A DNA stretch of 64,000 nt from Hyphomicrobiales bacterium (GCA_021775835.1 JAJFHC010000315.1:1-64000); one strand, 5' to 3'. Shown: positions 25,303 to 34,128, counted from the stretch's first letter. Translations and numbers: made by a program. Notes: generated by a model from the sequence alone, not told the origin.

Positions 25303-25722
25303 CTATCCCTGTTTCTCCCTGGTTCGCTTGAGACGATCGAAGACCGTGCTCCTCGCAATACCATATCTCGCCGCCAATGAATCAAGACCATTGCCGTCAA
25401 GGTACTCACGAAGGAGCGTTTCGTCGTCAATGTTCGGACATCCATTAGTTCGGATCCAGGAATCTACCAACTTCTTCTCCTTAAACGGGGCCTTCCCGTT
25501 CAGTAGCGCGACCACTAGGGCCCGTCTAGCTAGGACATCGGATTTAATCCGGTACAAAGCAAGGTTTTCCAGATAGTAGAGATCGGGGTAATGCCAGATC
25601 TCGCACTTGGCTTCAAAGAAGCCATCCTCCGCGTCGTACTTCTTCTCAAAGAAGACCGACTTCCGGCGGACATCATTGATCGGCCTTGGCCATATGACCT
25701 CCCAGAACATAGTCCCGTGCAT
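25303..25722 (-). CDS. HTH DNA-binding protein
   Basis: 139 residues. The C-terminal ~45 residues form a helix-turn-helix (LLREYLDGNGLDSLAARYGIARSTVFDRLKR) of the sigma-region-4/Fis type. The N-terminal part is aromatic-rich and unrecognised. Stop codon lies one base from the next ATG. It may control the leftward operon or the phage's gene timing. Confidence 0.6.
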   Translation of the reverse strand: MHGTMFWEVIWPRPINDVRRKSVFFEKKYDAEDGFFEAKCEIWHYPDLYYLENLALYRIKSDVLARRALVVALLNGKAPFKEKKLVDSWIRTNGCPNIDDETLLREYLDGNGLDSLAARYGIARSTVFDRLKRTREKQG

Positions 25723-25907
25723 CAGTCCTCTAACCTCATATGGACGGTCGCGCCATCTTGGTAAAGCTCGCCGTCATCTACGAGTTCCAACATCCTGTGA
25801 ACTCCACGCCTATCCGGAACGCAAAGAGGAAGGTCAATATCTGGATTGTCGACAAGGTGCCACCCGCATGGGATACAGATCCATTGCTTTCTGCTTCTCA
25901 GTTTCAC
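25722..25907 (-). CDS. 61-aa protein of unknown function
   Basis: Short basic-then-acidic protein with CIPCG and a later Cys that could coordinate metal (IPCGWHLVDNPDIDLPLC). It is coupled to the helicase gene by a 4-bp overlap and touches the next ATG. No family recognised. Confidence 0.5.
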   Translation of the reverse strand: MKLRSRKQWICIPCGWHLVDNPDIDLPLCVPDRRGVHRMLELVDDGELYQDGATVHMRLED

Positions 25908-27418
25908 AGAGTACCCTCAACCCAGGTGAAGAGAGACTTGGCGCGAGTGACCGCGACGTACTCGATATTCCGCTCCTCTTTACCATCCGCCCAATCTGGC
26001 GGGGAGGAACTCCTAGAGAAGAAGGTGTCCTCTAGCGCCCATACGCGATCGGCCTCCAACCCCTTGGCTCGGTGTACTGAACTGAGGATGATCTTGAGTC
26101 CCTTATTCTCATCGGTGTCGTCGAAGAGACTCTCGATCCTGTTGATCATTTCGTCGGCGCTCTCTAGCCCATCCATAAGAGAGCAGAGTGTTTCGTACTG
26201 GTCGGATACTCTGGCGAGCGTCGGGAGTCCCTTTTCGCCTCTCTCTCTCGCTTTCTCTATCTCCTTGGTATGCCAATTATCAAGGCGCAGGCAGAATGCT
26301 TTGAAATTCTTGCGAGACGCCCCTTTGTTCAACTTACGTATGATGGACTTCAGTCCAGCCCCGACATCCTTTCCCTCGATGTTGGCTCGCTTTCCGTCCC
26401 TTAGTAGCTTGAGACACGCGGAGACTAGCGGGGCATTGGTTCGAGATAGGATGAAGTCACCGGGCTCGGCCTTCTCGAGACAGATACCGATGTTCGTCCG
26501 CTCGACCTTGCCCTCCGGGTTACCATCGTAGGCGTGGAAGTCGGGCACCAGGCGGCGAGCTTCTCGGACGATGGCCTTGCCGCATCGGTAGGTCGTAGTT
26601 AGACCCATCTCCTTGGCGTTTAGGGCTTTGAGTAGTCGGTCGATGCTGGTGGAGTCGGCGCCCCTGAATCCGTAGATCGCCTGCTTGTCGTCGCCGACCA
26701 CCGCTATGCGACCGGCCTTATGGCAGGACATCATAGCGAGGTTGATCTGCGTTCTATTCATGTCCTGGCACTCATCGATGACGACCAAGTCGTAGCGAGG
26801 ACGGGCCCATCGATTCCTCACCGGAAGCCAAACCATGTCATCGAAGTCTACGGTACCGTCGTCGTAGGTGGATCCGAAGCGGAGCATCTCGATAGCACAG
26901 GTGGAGAGCCAAAGTTCCTCGTATCCAGACTCTTCCCATTCTTCGTCGATTGAGATGTCGAACGCCTCGGCCGTACCAGTGGCGAAAGCAACCTCTTCAG
27001 GGAGAATCTCATCGCCAGATCCTATCGTTGGGGATACCGCCTTGAGAACTGCTGCCATCTTTACGACTGTCTTCAGTAGTGCGACTGGGGCACCCTTGCA
27101 AACCTGTGCGGCGATAGCCTTCGCTCGCTTCCCCTTTGAATCAACGGCGCAGTTCCCTATGTAGTCGCGGACGAACCGGTATCCGATACTGTGTAGCGTC
27201 CTTGCCTCTGCCCCGCGGTGAGTGAGACGGCGGTCCAACTCGGTAGCGTTCCTCTTGTTGAATGCGGACAGTAGAATCCGATCTTCGGGGGCGCAGGTGA
27301 TTCCCTCAATCACGGTCGTAGTCTTTCCGCTTCCGGCTCTGGCTCGGACGACTAGGTTCCCCTGTCCCAACCTGAACCACTCGAAGATCGCTTGTTGCTG
27401 TGCGCTCCAAGTTGTCAT
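25904..27418 (-). CDS. UvrD/Rep-like superfamily 1 DNA helicase
   Basis: 504 residues. Helicase motifs in order: Q-motif WSAQQQAIFEW, Walker A ARAGSGKTTT (about 26-35), LLSAFNKRNA (Ia), LVVIDECQDM (Walker B), VVGDDKQAIYGFRGA (III), TTTYRCGKAI (IV) and SSVHRAKGLEADRVW...VAVTRAKSLF (V-VI). It would unwind DNA 3'-5' in replication or recombination. Shorter than UvrD (~720) and lacking most 2B-domain sequence. Confidence 0.88.
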   Translation of the reverse strand: MTTWSAQQQAIFEWFRLGQGNLVVRARAGSGKTTTVIEGITCAPEDRILLSAFNKRNATELDRRLTHRGAEARTLHSIGYRFVRDYIGNCAVDSKGKRAKAIAAQVCKGAPVALLKTVVKMAAVLKAVSPTIGSGDEILPEEVAFATGTAEAFDISIDEEWEESGYEELWLSTCAIEMLRFGSTYDDGTVDFDDMVWLPVRNRWARPRYDLVVIDECQDMNRTQINLAMMSCHKAGRIAVVGDDKQAIYGFRGADSTSIDRLLKALNAKEMGLTTTYRCGKAIVREARRLVPDFHAYDGNPEGKVERTNIGICLEKAEPGDFILSRTNAPLVSACLKLLRDGKRANIEGKDVGAGLKSIIRKLNKGASRKNFKAFCLRLDNWHTKEIEKARERGEKGLPTLARVSDQYETLCSLMDGLESADEMINRIESLFDDTDENKGLKIILSSVHRAKGLEADRVWALEDTFFSRSSSPPDWADGKEERNIEYVAVTRAKSLFTWVEGTL

Positions 27419-27855
27419 CTCCGTACCCCATCAAGGAATTCAACCAGTCGATCCCGGACGAGCTTTATCGAGTCTGGATCCTTCCATGGTACTGCGTGGG
27501 CGCGGTGTCGATCTTTCTCGTGGTTAGTCCAGCGCCCGCACTCAGGACAGTCCCAGCGCTCTCGCTCTATGTTGTAGACCATCTTCCCGTGGCATCGCCC
27601 GCTCAGCATGTCGGCTATCATTTCGAGTCGCTCGTTGTACTTTTTTCGGTCTTCCATCTGGCGTAGCAGCTTCGCTTCAGTGTAGGAAACTCGCTCGTTA
27701 GCCATCGAGATTCCATTCCTAAGAGATTTGATGAGAATCTTCATCCCGAGCTTGCAGAACTGGGGATCGTGCGCCGTAAATCGGAGTATGGTGTCACCAT
27801 CCCGGTGTGCGAGGACGGTCTCGCAGTCGGGGCATATTTCTGTTTCTTTCAGCAT
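27415..27855 (-). CDS. 146-aa protein with two zinc-knuckle sites
   Basis: Start chosen at the ATG overlapping the upstream stop by seven bases. Two Cys pairs (CPDC near residue 8; CPECGRW near 106) flank a helical, charged middle (MEDRKKYNERLEMIADMLSG). Overlaps the helicase start by four bases, so the two are coupled. Function unknown. Confidence 0.55.
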   Translation of the reverse strand: MLKETEICPDCETVLAHRDGDTILRFTAHDPQFCKLGMKILIKSLRNGISMANERVSYTEAKLLRQMEDRKKYNERLEMIADMLSGRCHGKMVYNIERERWDCPECGRWTNHEKDRHRAHAVPWKDPDSIKLVRDRLVEFLDGVRR

Positions 27856-28319
27856 TTCTGGATCTTCTCCATGATCTGGGCGGAGCGAAGTCGAACTCGC
27901 TCGGCTAGGTTTGGCAAGTTCGCGCCGTCGGCCCATCTGGCTATATTGGCGCAGAGTTCGTTGAACTCCTTAACGGCTGTCCGGTGTTGCGTGATCGTGC
28001 TTTTGGGTGAGTCCGGCATCTTCTTGAGGGGTTGCTTCCCTGTGAGGTGCCACGTCCAGCACTGCTTATTGCTAATTGGGCAGGTACGCTCAACACCTTT
28101 CGCCGCGACCCCAAGTCGCTCCAGTTCGGAGAGCCTCGTCGCGACGTTATTCCGGTTGCGCTTGAGTTCGTAGGCAATCATCCCGGCTGTTATTTCTCCA
28201 TTGGAGTATGCAAGGAACTGAGCAATCTCCAAGCGACTACGACTGAGGGTGCCATCGGCGCTCATTTTCTCGTATGCGGCCTGGCTGGTGGCCGGATCGG
28301 CTAGTCGGTACCCGCCCAT
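27849..28319 (-). CDS. Winged-helix DNA-binding protein
   Basis: 156 residues from the ATG that overlaps the upstream stop by one base. DPATSQAAY near the start and EIAQFLAYSNGEITAGMIAYE-type helices followed by NNVATRLSELERLGVAAKG form a MarR/ArsR-like winged helix, a pattern common in phage regulatory or replication proteins. The C-terminal half is helical. Target unknown. Confidence 0.6.
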   Translation of the reverse strand: MGGYRLADPATSQAAYEKMSADGTLSRSRLEIAQFLAYSNGEITAGMIAYELKRNRNNVATRLSELERLGVAAKGVERTCPISNKQCWTWHLTGKQPLKKMPDSPKSTITQHRTAVKEFNELCANIARWADGANLPNLAERVRLRSAQIMEKIQKC

Positions 28320-28669
28320 CAGTAGTCGTCCGCCATGTCTTCCGGCCAATCGATGATGGTGTCGGGGTCGATCGCCTCGAACTCCTCAGGCTTGAACATG
28401 CCAAGCCGCTCGGAGATCCGCATCATCTGAGTGAAGTTGTCGTGCTTGAGAGCGAACGCGAGGGCACCAGCGCAATGGGACGCCTCCTTCGCGTTGCTCG
28501 TTGTCGGCGAGGTCTTGTGACAAATGAAGTCACCGCCGCCGGATGACAACATCATGCCGCCAATCTCCTCAGCCCTCGACCGACGAAGGCGGATCGCCTG
28601 TGAGTCGTCGGCGAGGAACGGGCAGTCGCCGCATGGCTTCTTCACGTTGTAGTTCACAGACTGGCCCAC
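28319..28669 (-). CDS. DUF6283-like cysteine protein
   Basis: 116 residues with KKPCGDCPFLAD near the start, FICHKTSP around residue 49 and HCAGALAFALKH around 65, matching the CxxCPF...CHKT...CAG signature of a small phage family whose role is unknown. Metal binding through the conserved cysteines is likely. Overlaps the next upstream gene by 16 bp. Confidence 0.6.
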   Translation of the reverse strand: MGQSVNYNVKKPCGDCPFLADDSQAIRLRRSRAEEIGGMMLSSGGGDFICHKTSPTTSNAKEASHCAGALAFALKHDNFTQMMRISERLGMFKPEEFEAIDPDTIIDWPEDMADDY

Positions 28670-28944
28670 AGCTTGACGATCTGCGCCAGTCTTTCTGGTG
28701 TACCTTTGATGATAGACATCGCTTCCTTGTCGTTGTCCATCATCAGAAGCGCGGCGAGTTCGCCGTTCTCTGTTGCGTAGTCACAGATAATGGCGTGGTG
28801 GTCTCCGAAGCGGACGCCGACAGCTTGTCTGTTACCACCCATGCGCCAGATCTCAGGCTTCAACCCGACCATGCGCATATGCACTTGCACGTCTTCGAGT
28901 ATGAGTTGCCTGATTATTATTGTCGTTGCCAGGCTCATCGCCAT
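28654..28944 (-). CDS. 96-aa protein of unknown function
   Basis: Mixed alpha/beta small protein (IIIRQLILEDVQVHMRMVGL, then FGDHHAIICDYATENGELAALLMM). Overlaps both neighbours (10-16 bp). No motif or family recognised. Confidence 0.5.
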   Translation of the reverse strand: MAMSLATTIIIRQLILEDVQVHMRMVGLKPEIWRMGGNRQAVGVRFGDHHAIICDYATENGELAALLMMDNDKEAMSIIKGTPERLAQIVKLWASL

Positions 28945-29771
28945 CCCTCCGTCGCATCATCGTGCTGGAGGTTTGGATGGTTGTAGGACAGCCAGAGGCG
29001 AGTGGCCTCCTTTATGCTTTCCATGAAAGCGACAGACTCAGTGGGTCCGAAGCATCCGGTCTCCGCCTCTGGGAAGCTCTCGGCCATCCGCTCCCAGAGG
29101 ATAGATTCAAGGTCCTTCGCCGTAGTCTTCCACCTCTCTTGGAGCGTAGGGGATCCTTCGGGCTTGCAGTGATAGAGGGCCATGCGTAGACCCTCGGCGA
29201 GACACTCTTCCTCACTTGCCTTCTGGCAGTAATCTTGGAAGGTCGAACTGTGTTCCGTGTCCCATCCATAGACGCGGGCAAGGTAGAACGCTTTAACATG
29301 GAGGGAGACCGCCTTGTCGTCACCGGGCTCGCACTTGCGGACCATGGCGATGGCCTTGGAGAAGGATTGGATAAGCTCAAACCTCATGTCCTCGTGGCTA
29401 ACATCGCCATCGCCATCGCCGCCGGATCCATCCTCGCACCTGTGCTTGCTTGGGCCTGTTATGTCGACCCTCGAAACGATGTCCCCCTGCGTGACGATGT
29501 TGGCCAAGAACCCCCGGAAGAAACTCACCCTCTCACCGTCGGAAAGGAGTTCCCAGTTGTTGAGGTTGTCGCCGAAGAGACAGTCCTCAACACACCAGAT
29601 TAACTCGTTATTCCAAAGCTCAAGGTCCAAGACGTGGCCCTCAAGTTTGACGACTATAGAGTCTGGTGTTAGGTCGGTGACGATCCCAATCTTCCCGGAG
29701 ATGTCGATCTCGTAGTTGGAGATCGCCTTGTGGGTGTTGTTACAGAATTGAATGGCTTCACCTTTGAACAT
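28935..29771 (-). CDS. 278-aa protein of unknown function
   Basis: Start set at the ATG overlapping the previous stop (TGATG); an upstream in-frame extension runs into that gene. The N-terminal ~70 residues suggest a small beta barrel (GKIGIVTDLTPDSIVVKLEGH). A Gly/Asp linker follows, then a helical C-terminal half with several Cys. No known domain recognised. Confidence 0.55.
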   Translation of the reverse strand: MFKGEAIQFCNNTHKAISNYEIDISGKIGIVTDLTPDSIVVKLEGHVLDLELWNNELIWCVEDCLFGDNLNNWELLSDGERVSFFRGFLANIVTQGDIVSRVDITGPSKHRCEDGSGGDGDGDVSHEDMRFELIQSFSKAIAMVRKCEPGDDKAVSLHVKAFYLARVYGWDTEHSSTFQDYCQKASEEECLAEGLRMALYHCKPEGSPTLQERWKTTAKDLESILWERMAESFPEAETGCFGPTESVAFMESIKEATRLWLSYNHPNLQHDDATEGWR

Positions 29772-30169
29772 CAAACGATCTCCCTTGTGAGTCTCTGCGA
29801 AGACGACCGATCGACCAGGATCACCCTTTTGGAGTCCGGGTGTAGCCACTTGCTCTCAAGGTTAAAACTTCCTTCGTTGTAGGCGTTTATGACGGCCATC
29901 CCGTAGCGAACCTTGTCTCCGCCTAGCCCCTCGAACGATTTAATGCTTCTCTGCCAAACCTCGCAGCCGCACTCGTCGATGGTCTCCCAGCAAACCGGGC
30001 AAGCGTCGAACAGTTCATGGACCTCCTTCGCAACCAGCACTGCGGAGATCTGGTCTAGGGTCTGAGTAATCCACTCTGGGACATCCTCGTCGAATTGCTC
30101 CATTCCACCCTCAAGGGCATGAAGAGTGGTAACGAGGTTGAGCAGTCGGCTCCTCTCCTTGGCTACCAT
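29771..30169 (-). CDS. 132-aa helical protein with Cys cluster
   Basis: Helical N-terminal half (LLNLVTTLHALEGGMEQFDED), then CPVCWETIDECGCEVW, suited to a zinc site, then a mixed tail. Coupled on both sides. Function unknown. Confidence 0.5.
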   Translation of the reverse strand: MVAKERSRLLNLVTTLHALEGGMEQFDEDVPEWITQTLDQISAVLVAKEVHELFDACPVCWETIDECGCEVWQRSIKSFEGLGGDKVRYGMAVINAYNEGSFNLESKWLHPDSKRVILVDRSSSQRLTREIV

Positions 30170-30342
30170 AAGTAGTTCTCCATAGTGCTAGCGATGGCGG
30201 CGAGAACCTTGGGGTCCTCTTCGTGCTGGGCCAGCATCTCCAGGTTGGAGTGGGTGAAAAATGGCAACTCTCCAATCCGCTCTTCAGCGGGGAGGGCTAG
30301 GAATTGGCTAGCCATGAGGCAAATAATCGGGCAGTTCTTCAT
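30163..30342 (-). CDS. 59-aa helical protein of unknown function
   Basis: Start set at the ATG with AAGAAGAG upstream; the longer frame runs into the opposite-strand ParB-methyltransferase gene. Sequence: MASQFLALPAEERIGELPFF then acidic helices. It is the first gene of this leftward run and diverges from the rightward fusion gene at 30470. A competing 39-aa ORF overlaps its start (see rejected list). Confidence 0.5.
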   Translation of the reverse strand: MKNCPIICLMASQFLALPAEERIGELPFFTHSNLEMLAQHEEDPKVLAAIASTMENYLW

Positions 30343-30469
30343 CGGTCTCTTCTTTCTGGCAACCCCTCGGCGGGGTGCCCTCGTCGTCAACAACATCAAT
30401 ATCCCATAGCTCTGAGCCAGTATCCATCTTATTGCGCGGAAAGCGTACAAAGGATGAATCTCCTCTGAT

Positions 30470-33400
30470 ATGGTTTCGCCTATGGGGAACAGGCGAATTG
30501 AGTACATGGAGTTGGATTCGGTGGTGCCAGCGAAGAGGAACCCGAAGGCGCACGACATCGAGGAGATAAAGGCCTCATATCGTCGGTTCTCGGCCCAGGA
30601 CTCGCCAGTGCTGGACGAACGGACAGGCCGACTCCTATCTGGCCATGGCAGAATCGAGGCACTGCAGGGGCTCCGGGACGCTGGAGAGGAGGCACCAGAC
30701 GGCATCGATGTGGTGGACGGCGACTGGCTGGCCCCAATCCAGCGGGGGGGATCTACAAAGAATGACCGGGACGCCGAGGATTACATCATCGCCGCCAACC
30801 GCCTCACCGAAAAGGGAGGATGGGACACCTCGATCCTGTCCGACATGCTCCACGACACGGATAACTGGGAGGGCGTCGGGTTCGACGGCCTGAACGACCC
30901 GGACCTCCTTGAGCTCTTGGGCAAGCCGATCGACCTTGGCGACTTGGGTGGCGGGTCGACCGGGCCGGAAGAGAACCCAGACGACGACAACATTCCCGAG
31001 GTCGTCGACCGCCCGGCCTACAAAAACGGAGAGACCCGCGACATTGGAAAGCACACCATCGCCTGCTCCGACTGCATCGCCTACCTGAAGACGCTCCCCG
31101 ACAACTCGGTGGATGCCATTGTCACCGATCCGCCCTACCTCATAAATTTCATGAACAAGGAATGGGATGCCGCTAAGGACGGAAACGAGATGCAAGCATG
31201 GCACTCGCGTTGGTGCGAACAGGCGTTCAGGGTCCTGAAGCCAGGTGGTCACATCCTGGCGTTCTCGTCCACACGAACGCAGCACCGACTTGCAGTTGCG
31301 ATAGAAGATGCTGGATTTGAGATAAGGGATGCCGTCAACTGGCTGTATTGGTGTTTGGACGAGGAGACAGAAATCCTCACCGATCGAGGATGGGAAAGGT
31401 ATGACAGCAAGTCAAAAGGGACCAGAGCTCTGTGCTTTGAAACAGGAACCGGTGAGTTCTCGTGGCAAGAAATTGAGGATCGTCCCATGTTCGATTTCAA
31501 AGGTGAACTCGTCGGAGTTTCAGGTTCTCACGGAGAGCATCTTGTCACCCCAGGACATCGCTGCGTCGTTGAACGGAATAGAGAATTCTCGTTCGCGAGA
31601 GCTGAAGACTTGGCACAAGAACAGGAAGTACGCATTCCCATTCTGGAAAATCTGCCAGCACTGCTCGACGATCTTTCCTTGCACAACAAAGGAGCAGGCA
31701 ACGCGAAACAAGACGTGCTCAAAGATTTGTGCAGGAGCGTTAATAGGATCGGCAAACTCAGTGAAGAAGCCGATGTCTCAGCGAAAGATGACGTCCCTCG
31801 TCTGCGAAGAATGCAACAAAGAGTTTCTTCGTCAAACGGCATGGGCAAAGCGACAGAAGGGCCTGGTGTTCTGCTCGAAGATTTGCAACGGGAAAGTGAG
31901 GGGACGGATTCTTGGGGTGCATCCGAATCGCGGGATGGGATGTCACACACCAGAGGCAGTAGCGAAGCGAGTAGCCAAGATGCAAGGCCCGAACAATCCG
32001 GCATGGAAGGGCGGAGTCACATTCATTCACCGCAGAGGGAACTATCCCCAAAAGGAGATTTTGGTGCGGTGCCCGACGGAGTTTTCGTCGATGATGAGAG
32101 CAAACGGATACGTTCTCGAGCATCGATTGGTAGTGGAAAGAGCTATAGGGCGCCCGTTGACCAAGACGGAAGTAGTTCACCATGTCGACCATTCACCAGC
32201 GAACAACAAGATCGAAAACCTGATGCTCTTCAAGAACAACCAGGAGCACAAACTATTCGAGGCTCACGGCACACCACTTCCGATTTGGTCAGGTTCCGCC
32301 TAGTACCATACGATGGAAAAGTTTGGTGCGTAACGGTACCGACCGGGGCCTTCGTGGCCAGACGTAACGGGATGGTGTTCGTAACGGGGAATAGTGGATT
32401 CCCCAAGAGCCTCGACATCTCCAAAGCCATCGACCGTATGAAGCACAACCGGGATGAGGTCCTGGAGATCACCGCTTGGATTCGCCAGGCGCGAGACGCC
32501 GCCGGAATCAAGAACACGGACATCGACGACGCCTTCGGGTTCGCCGGCATGGCTGGCCACTGGACGACCCAGAAGACCCAGCCGACGGTGCCAACCATCG
32601 ACCAAGTTCCCACACTGATGGAGGTACTCGGCGTCGATGATCCACCGGATCGCATTAAGACTCTCCTCCTCGACCTCAACGCCCAGAAGGGCGAGCCCGG
32701 ACCGAACTGGTGGAAGCGGGAAGTTGTTGGCCAGAAGGAGGGTACGAACCTGAAGAAACAAACGATCGCCGCGTCGACAGCCGCCCAGGGATTGGCGAAG
32801 TCGGCGAAGCACATCTTCGATGTGACGACATCCGCCACCGCTGAGGCCAAGGAGTGGGAAGGGTGGGGTACAGCTCTCAAGCCAGCACAGGAGCCAGCGG
32901 TCATGGCTCGGAAGCCTTTCATCGGAACAGTAGCCGACAACGTGATGAAGTACGGAACCGGTGGGATCCACCTGGACGCATGTAGATATGCTCCCGACGA
33001 TCCGGCATGGCCTGGTCCAAGCCATGAGCTCGACATCCCAGAGAGAGTAGACGGGGCAGAGTCGGGGAGTGGCTCTGGTAACGGCTCGGAGGTTTACGGA
33101 CTGTTCGGAGGGTATAGACCTGGATCCCATCCGAAGGGCCGATGGCCCGCTAACATCTTCGTCTGTCCCAAGCCAGCCAGTTCCGAGAAAAGCGCAGGAC
33201 TTGAGGGCTACAACATCACCGCGGCCAACAAGGTCACTGGCCGGAAGAAAGGATCTAAGGGAGCGAAGCACGCCAGAGCTGGGAAGACTGGCGACAGTGC
33301 CAACTTCCATCCAACAGTTAAGCCAGTCCGCTTGATGCGCTGGCTCATCCGAATGGTCACGCCGCCAGGAGGTGTCGTCATCGACCCGTTCCTCGGCTCA

Positions 33401-33514
33401 GGGACCACGATGGTCGCGGCTGAGCGCGAGGGGGTTCGATGCGTGGGCATCGAGATGTCTGGGGAATTCTCTGCGCTCTCCGAGGCGAGAGTGCGCCACG
33501 CCGTCGAGGACTAG
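30470..33514 (+). CDS. ParB-like/N4-N6 DNA methyltransferase fusion with intein
   Basis: 1014-residue precursor. N-terminal ParB/sulfiredoxin-like domain (RNPKAHD...LLSGHGRIEAL), then a methyltransferase with motif IV TDPPYLINFMNKEWD (~219-233). C-terminal HPTVKPVRLMRWLIRMVTPP and VIDPFLGSGTTMVAAE carry motif I. A 347-aa intein (residues 295-641) splits the sequence so that NWLYW joins SGFPKSLDISK after splicing. A ~100-residue helical insert (VLEITAWIRQARDAAG...) follows. Mature length about 667 aa. An alternative start is codon 5. It ends sharing CTAG with the convergent DpdA-like gene. Confidence 0.88.
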   Translation: MVSPMGNRRIEYMELDSVVPAKRNPKAHDIEEIKASYRRFSAQDSPVLDERTGRLLSGHGRIEALQGLRDAGEEAPDGIDVVDGDWLAPIQRGGSTKNDRDAEDYIIAANRLTEKGGWDTSILSDMLHDTDNWEGVGFDGLNDPDLLELLGKPIDLGDLGGGSTGPEENPDDDNIPEVVDRPAYKNGETRDIGKHTIACSDCIAYLKTLPDNSVDAIVTDPPYLINFMNKEWDAAKDGNEMQAWHSRWCEQAFRVLKPGGHILAFSSTRTQHRLAVAIEDAGFEIRDAVNWLYWCLDEETEILTDRGWERYDSKSKGTRALCFETGTGEFSWQEIEDRPMFDFKGELVGVSGSHGEHLVTPGHRCVVERNREFSFARAEDLAQEQEVRIPILENLPALLDDLSLHNKGAGNAKQDVLKDLCRSVNRIGKLSEEADVSAKDDVPRLRRMQQRVSSSNGMGKATEGPGVLLEDLQRESEGTDSWGASESRDGMSHTRGSSEASSQDARPEQSGMEGRSHIHSPQRELSPKGDFGAVPDGVFVDDESKRIRSRASIGSGKSYRAPVDQDGSSSPCRPFTSEQQDRKPDALQEQPGAQTIRGSRHTTSDLVRFRLVPYDGKVWCVTVPTGAFVARRNGMVFVTGNSGFPKSLDISKAIDRMKHNRDEVLEITAWIRQARDAAGIKNTDIDDAFGFAGMAGHWTTQKTQPTVPTIDQVPTLMEVLGVDDPPDRIKTLLLDLNAQKGEPGPNWWKREVVGQKEGTNLKKQTIAASTAAQGLAKSAKHIFDVTTSATAEAKEWEGWGTALKPAQEPAVMARKPFIGTVADNVMKYGTGGIHLDACRYAPDDPAWPGPSHELDIPERVDGAESGSGSGNGSEVYGLFGGYRPGSHPKGRWPANIFVCPKPASSEKSAGLEGYNITAANKVTGRKKGSKGAKHARAGKTGDSANFHPTVKPVRLMRWLIRMVTPPGGVVIDPFLGSGTTMVAAEREGVRCVGIEMSGEFSALSEARVRHAVED
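31352..32392 (+). other. Intein within the methyltransferase
   Basis: 347 codons. Block A CLDEETEILTDRGW starts with the nucleophile Cys. Block B has HLVTPGHRCVV with the TxxH. Block F/G reads VWCVTVPTGAFVA...VFVTGN, ending in Asn before Ser+1. The penultimate residue is Gly rather than the usual His. Flanking extein sequence fits an uninterrupted methyltransferase (WLYW|SGFPKS). Codons ~435-611 show no intein or endonuclease signature in this frame because that DNA encodes an HNH protein in the +1 frame. Confidence 0.88.
31773..32303 (+). CDS. HNH homing endonuclease, out of frame inside the intein
   Basis: 176 residues, +1 frame relative to the intein. GAAGAAG lies about four bases before the ATG. 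N-terminal zinc finger (CEECNKEF...FCSKICNG), then NNPAWKGGVTF, then the HNH core EHRLVVERAIGRPL...VVHHVDHSPANNKIENLMLF. This matches free-standing phage HNH homing endonucleases. Its last codons overlap the start of intein block F. The open frame extends upstream to 31329, outside the intein, but that part has no HNH-family features. Confidence 0.82.
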   Translation: MSQRKMTSLVCEECNKEFLRQTAWAKRQKGLVFCSKICNGKVRGRILGVHPNRGMGCHTPEAVAKRVAKMQGPNNPAWKGGVTFIHRRGNYPQKEILVRCPTEFSSMMRANGYVLEHRLVVERAIGRPLTKTEVVHHVDHSPANNKIENLMLFKNNQEHKLFEAHGTPLPIWSGSA

Positions 33515-34128
33515 CCGAACAGTTCGATCTGCTTGTTGTTCAAGGCAGCGACAAAGATCCGGAGGTTGTCCTTACTCCAGAGGGGGAGGCTCGAATCTAT
33601 CGAGTCGGCCCCAATCCTTTGCGCCCACTTGACCCGCTTGGCGGTACCGACGCGACCGATGTGGCACTTGAGCCCGACCGAGTGGGCGAGCTCAACCCAC
33701 TCGCCGCCGGTTCTGATCTTCCACGGGATGGTTCCGCCAATAAACACGCCGTCGAACCCTTCGAGAGTCTCGGGTTCGATTCTCATTCCGTCCTGGACAG
33801 CCAGGAAACACGGGACGCCTGGGAGACCGCCGCGGCATATGTCCGCCCATGAGCGGCTAAACTCCAGCGAGTCATCGGCCGCCACCTTGTCTGGGCATAC
33901 GACGAAGTCCGGAGCCCTCTCGTCTTCATGAGCCCTGTCCATCGCAACAATGAACCGCTCATCGTCGAACTCTACGCCAGCCTTCCATGCTGAGAAGGCC
34001 GCATTGTCGAGGAACCAAGGAGTCCGCCGCGGCGGGTACTCCTTCGGTTGAGTGCATTCACCGAAGCGAAGGGCGACCAGCTCGGCGATTAGCGCCCGCG
34101 ATCTGGTCTGCCCGACGTAGACCTTCAC
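33511..34128 (-). CDS. dpdA: DpdA-like deazaguanine DNA-modifying TGT paralogue
   Basis: 205 residues. GTG start overlapping the QueD stop (GTGA) is preferred over the longer ORF. Pattern of phage tRNA-guanine-transglycosylase-like DpdA: TPWFLDNAAFSAWKAG, DFVVCPDKVAADDSLEFS, FLAVQDGM, GVFIGGTIPWKIRTG and CHIGRVGTAKRVKWAQRIGA. DpdA proteins exchange guanine in DNA for a 7-deazaguanine such as preQ0. Coupling to QueD supports this. No Zn-binding Cys3His is evident. The stop codon shares CTAG with the convergent methyltransferase. Confidence 0.7.
   Translation of the reverse strand: MKVYVGQTRSRALIAELVALRFGECTQPKEYPPRRTPWFLDNAAFSAWKAGVEFDDERFIVAMDRAHEDERAPDFVVCPDKVAADDSLEFSRSWADICRGGLPGVPCFLAVQDGMRIEPETLEGFDGVFIGGTIPWKIRTGGEWVELAHSVGLKCHIGRVGTAKRVKWAQRIGADSIDSSLPLWSKDNLRIFVAALNNKQIELFG

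Noticed and set aside
30308..30427. 39-aa acidic leftward ORF
   Set aside because: No ribosome site, overlaps the better-supported 59-aa gene by 35 bp and no family features.
31329..31772. Upstream extension of the HNH open frame beyond the intein start
   Set aside because: No HNH-family features in this part, and the intein frame carries the conserved splicing blocks here; the well-placed ATG at 31773 with GAAGAAG is a better start.
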